Of a stretch of 64,000 nt of DNA, positions 61,924 through 64,000 are shown one piece after another. Origin of the DNA: Actinomycetota bacterium (lineage in GTDB: Bacteria > Actinomycetota > Actinomycetes > S36-B12); contig JAUSNB010000008.1 of the NCBI GenBank assembly GCA_030645615.1, positions 1 through 64,000 of the forward strand, given 5' to 3'. The notes beneath the pieces are model-generated. The model saw only the letters and a list, made by a program, of their open reading frames with translations, was not told the DNA's origin and did no database searches. Within the stretch, counting starts at the first letter, position 1, and each line of letters begins with the position of its first letter. A program made the position numbers and the translations under genes.

Positions 61924-62385
61924 ATGGCGACGGTCGAGGAGCGGCTGGCCGCCCTGGGGCTGACGGTCCACGAGGTCGTTCCGCCGGTCGCCGCGTACAT
62001 GCCCGCCGTCGTGAGCGGCCACTACGTCTACACGTCCGGCCAACTGCCCTTCGTCGACGGCAAGCTCGAGGCGACCGGCAAGGTAGGCGCCGACGTGACC
62101 CCCGAGCGGGCCACCGAGCTGGCTGCCGTGTGCGCTCTCAACGCGATCGCGGCGATCAAGTCGGTCGTCCCCCTGGAGTCTGTCGTGCGCGTGGTCAAGG
62201 TGGTCGGCTTCGTCGCGAGCGCGCCTGGCTTCACGGGTCAGCCCGGGGTCATCAACGGGGCAAGCAACCTTCTGCTCGAGGCGTTCGGCGAGGCCGGTGC
62301 CCACGCCCGGTCCGCCGTCGGCGTGGCCGTCCTGCCGCTGGACGCGCCCGTTGAGGTGGAGCTCATCGTCGAGGTGGCACCGTAG
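61924..62385 (+). CDS. RidA-family protein
   Basis: A 153-residue enamine/imine deaminase-like protein of the YjgF/Rid group. Recognisable are the strand YVYTSGQLPFVDGKL, GVAVLPLDAPVEVELIVEV, and the middle AALCALNAIAAIKSV-like helix (VCALNAIAAIKSVVPLES). The substrate-binding Arg of classical RidA (usually in RxxVGV) appears as RSAVGVAVLPLD. It probably removes reactive 2-aminoacrylate-type intermediates. It directly follows the small DUF4177-like gene. Confidence 0.88.
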   Translation: MATVEERLAALGLTVHEVVPPVAAYMPAVVSGHYVYTSGQLPFVDGKLEATGKVGADVTPERATELAAVCALNAIAAIKSVVPLESVVRVVKVVGFVASAPGFTGQPGVINGASNLLLEAFGEAGAHARSAVGVAVLPLDAPVEVELIVEVAP

Positions 62386-63138
62386 GTGGCACCTCGTGCG
62401 GCAGCGACCGTCATCCTGCTGCGTGACGGGGACGGCGGGCTGGAGACGTTCCTGCTGCGCCGGGCAACGACCATGGCCTTCGCGCCGCGCATGCATGTGT
62501 TCCCCGGGGGCCGCGTCGACGCAGCGGACTTCGACGCTCAGGTCGACTTCACGGTGCCCGACAGCGCCGTCGCCGCTCTCGCCGAACGGGCGAGCACCGA
62601 TGTCGCGGGATTGCGGGCGCTCTATTCGTGCGCGGTGCGCGAGGTGCTGGAGGAGACCGGGATCACGCTGCCGGCCCTCACCGTGAACGGAGGCTTCCTC
62701 GTCGACCCGGCCGCCCTGCCGGTGGCCGATCACTGGGTTACCCCGGACGTCGAGAGCAAGCGCTACGACGTGAGGTTCTTCATGGCTGCAGTACCGCCTG
62801 GCCAGGATGCGGACCTGCGGACCACGGAGGCGGAGGCGGCCTTCTGGATCTCGCCGCGCGACGCTCTGGCGGGGAGGCGTGAAGGCACGGTGGCCATGCT
62901 GCCGCCGACCGAGGCGACCCTGAAGTACCTGTCCGGTTTCGCGACGACGGGCGAGGCGCTGGCAGACGGCGCCCGGCGCCCAGTGGTGCCGCTGCTGCCC
63001 AAGCGGATCGTTGACGAGGACGGCACCGTGCGCTGGGCGCTGGTCCATGACCGCACGGGCGAGGTGATCGTCGACGACGTCCAAGCGCCGCACACCCGCG
63101 AGACGGACGGCCTGTCGTTCCCACCGCACCTGCTATGA
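62386..63138 (+). CDS. NUDIX hydrolase
   Basis: A 250-residue NUDIX-fold protein. The start AATVILLRDGDGGLETFLLRR is followed by MHVFPGGRVDAADFD and an imperfect Nudix box (REVLEETGITL, about 85-95), with a long insertion between the GG and REVLEE parts. This pattern is typical of the actinobacterial Nudt19-like (CoA diphosphatase-type) group. GTG 62386 starts directly after the ridA stop; its stop overlaps the next gene by four bases. The substrate is inferred only by family. Confidence 0.83.
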   Translation: MAPRAAATVILLRDGDGGLETFLLRRATTMAFAPRMHVFPGGRVDAADFDAQVDFTVPDSAVAALAERASTDVAGLRALYSCAVREVLEETGITLPALTVNGGFLVDPAALPVADHWVTPDVESKRYDVRFFMAAVPPGQDADLRTTEAEAAFWISPRDALAGRREGTVAMLPPTEATLKYLSGFATTGEALADGARRPVVPLLPKRIVDEDGTVRWALVHDRTGEVIVDDVQAPHTRETDGLSFPPHLL

Positions 63139-63977
63139 GCGGGCACGTCCTGCCTCTCCAGGGCTCCGTCGACCCGTGGGCCGGCGGGGAGGTCACGGCG
63201 TCGGCGCGGTGCGTCCTCGCGCCCAACCCGTCGCCGTGGACCCTCGACGGCACCAACACCTGGCTGCTCGGCCAGCCTGACTCGGGTGCCGTCGTCATCG
63301 TCGATCCGGGGCCGGACCACCCCGGCCACCTCGCCGCTGTGCGCGATGCGGCGCAGGAGCGTGGCGGGGCTGCCCTGATCCTCCTGACGCACGGGCATCA
63401 CGACCACGCCGAGGGGGCGGGGAGGCTGGCTCGGGAGGTTGGCGCCCCGGTGCGCGCGTGGGATCCGCAGCACCGGCTCGGCGACGAGGGCCTGGCCGAC
63501 GGCGACGTCATCGACATGGGTGACTGGCGCATCGACGTCGTCGGAACCCCGGGCCACACCAGCGACAGCGTGTGCCTCGTGCTCCCGCACGACGGCAGCC
63601 TGCTCACCGGCGACACCGTCCTGGGGCGGGGGACGTCGCTTGTCGCCTGGCCCGACGGCCATCTTGGCGACTACCTCGCCAGCCTGCGGAGGCTGCGCGA
63701 TCGACTCGGCGGCAGTGCCGATGGCGCCACCTCCATCGACCGGCTGCTGCCGGGTCACGGTCCCGTCCTGGCGGACCCGATGGGCGCTATCGATGCGTAC
63801 CTGGACCATCGCCTGGCCCGTCTGGCCGAGGTCGCCGATGTCGTGGCCCGGGGGGTCACCGAGCCGGCGGCCATCGTGGCGACGGTGTATGCCGATGTGC
63901 CGCGCGAGGTCTGGCCGGCCGCGGAGATGAACGTGCGTGCGCAGTTGGAGTACCTCGGCCATCGGCAATCGCGTTGA
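63135..63977 (+). CDS. Metallo-beta-lactamase-fold hydrolase (Rv3677c-like)
   Basis: A 280-residue MBL hydrolase with the metal motif LLTHGHHDHAEGAGRLA (HxHxDH), a later His in VVGTPGHTSDSVCLVL, Asp in LLTGDTVLGRG and His in RLLPGHGPVL. A C-terminal helical part (about 215-275) with EVWPAAEMNVRAQLEYL is typical of the LACTB2-like group, some of which are nucleases or thioesterases. ATG 63135 overlaps the NUDIX stop (ATGA). In mycobacteria the next gene is crp, which would lie beyond the window. Confidence 0.87.
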   Translation: MSGHVLPLQGSVDPWAGGEVTASARCVLAPNPSPWTLDGTNTWLLGQPDSGAVVIVDPGPDHPGHLAAVRDAAQERGGAALILLTHGHHDHAEGAGRLAREVGAPVRAWDPQHRLGDEGLADGDVIDMGDWRIDVVGTPGHTSDSVCLVLPHDGSLLTGDTVLGRGTSLVAWPDGHLGDYLASLRRLRDRLGGSADGATSIDRLLPGHGPVLADPMGAIDAYLDHRLARLAEVADVVARGVTEPAAIVATVYADVPREVWPAAEMNVRAQLEYLGHRQSR

Positions 63978-64000
63978 GTGGCCAGGCGTGGGGGTTCCGC

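Overview
The window is GC-rich chromosomal DNA from an actinomycete. The evidence is the gene content (a WhiB-family regulator, DUF6855 and septum-formation-domain proteins, an aspartokinase with an internal start, a split-alpha transhydrogenase) and the local gene order. The order PBP, WhiB, two ArsA-like ATPases, small DUF4177-like protein, RidA, NUDIX, metallo-beta-lactamase matches, apart from the NUDIX gene, the ponA2-whiB4-Rv3680-Rv3679-Rv3678A-Rv3678c-Rv3677c block I recall from Mycobacterium tuberculosis. Many GTG starts, 1-4 bp stop/start overlaps and TAnnnT boxes about 6 nt upstream of starts (leaderless-type promoters) fit the same group. I cannot name a genus.

Positions 1 to about 8120 are an accessory island. 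It opens with the 3' end of an IS5-type transposase. Then come an excisionase-like gene, a tyrosine integrase, a small-terminase-like gene, a fused type IIG restriction-modification enzyme, a zinc-ribbon/DUF2510 protein and, on the opposite strand, a proteasome-like Ntn hydrolase translationally coupled to a 55-residue basic protein. The right boundary is marked by two near-identical 43/44-bp copies of the 3' half of a tRNA-Arg(ACG) gene (7251-7293 and 8075-8118), with a HXXEE-type membrane protein between them. This suggests two successive integrations at one tRNA gene.

Positions 8.2-26.9 kb hold mainly lineage-specific chromosomal genes. These are three secreted proteins (one apparently frameshifted), a DUF6855 protein, and an operon of type III polyketide synthase, ICMT-like methyltransferase and FAD hydroxylase resembling alkylresorcinol (srsABC-type) clusters. 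Next come an F420-type reductase pair, a YCII/ECF42-type sigma pair, a FkbM-like methyltransferase, an ABC-F protein, an aldo/keto reductase, NDH-2, a septum-formation-domain protein, and the ATP-grasp / alpha-E / transglutaminase cassette.

Positions 27-38.7 kb carry pntAA-pntAB-pntB, an S66 peptidase, upp, tadA with its associated gene, a LytR_C protein, a CDF transporter, a hemerythrin-like protein, a 1-Cys peroxiredoxin and two narK-type transporters. Divergently from narK runs a respiratory nitrate reductase operon (regulator-narGHJI, 38.7-46.1 kb). Its first gene is a HTH protein with three cysteines, probably an Fe-S sensor, overlapping narG by 4 bp.

Positions 46-64 kb hold a BtuF-like binding protein, two tRNA-Ser genes, SRP RNA-dnaX-recR, lysC-asd, a sulfotransferase, tRNA-Pro, ACC deaminase, an MDR oxidoreductase, a phosphoesterase, a GatB/YqeY protein and the conserved ponA-whiB-arsA block. 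No CRISPR array was seen. The least explained part is the Ntn-hydrolase/small-protein pair in the island.
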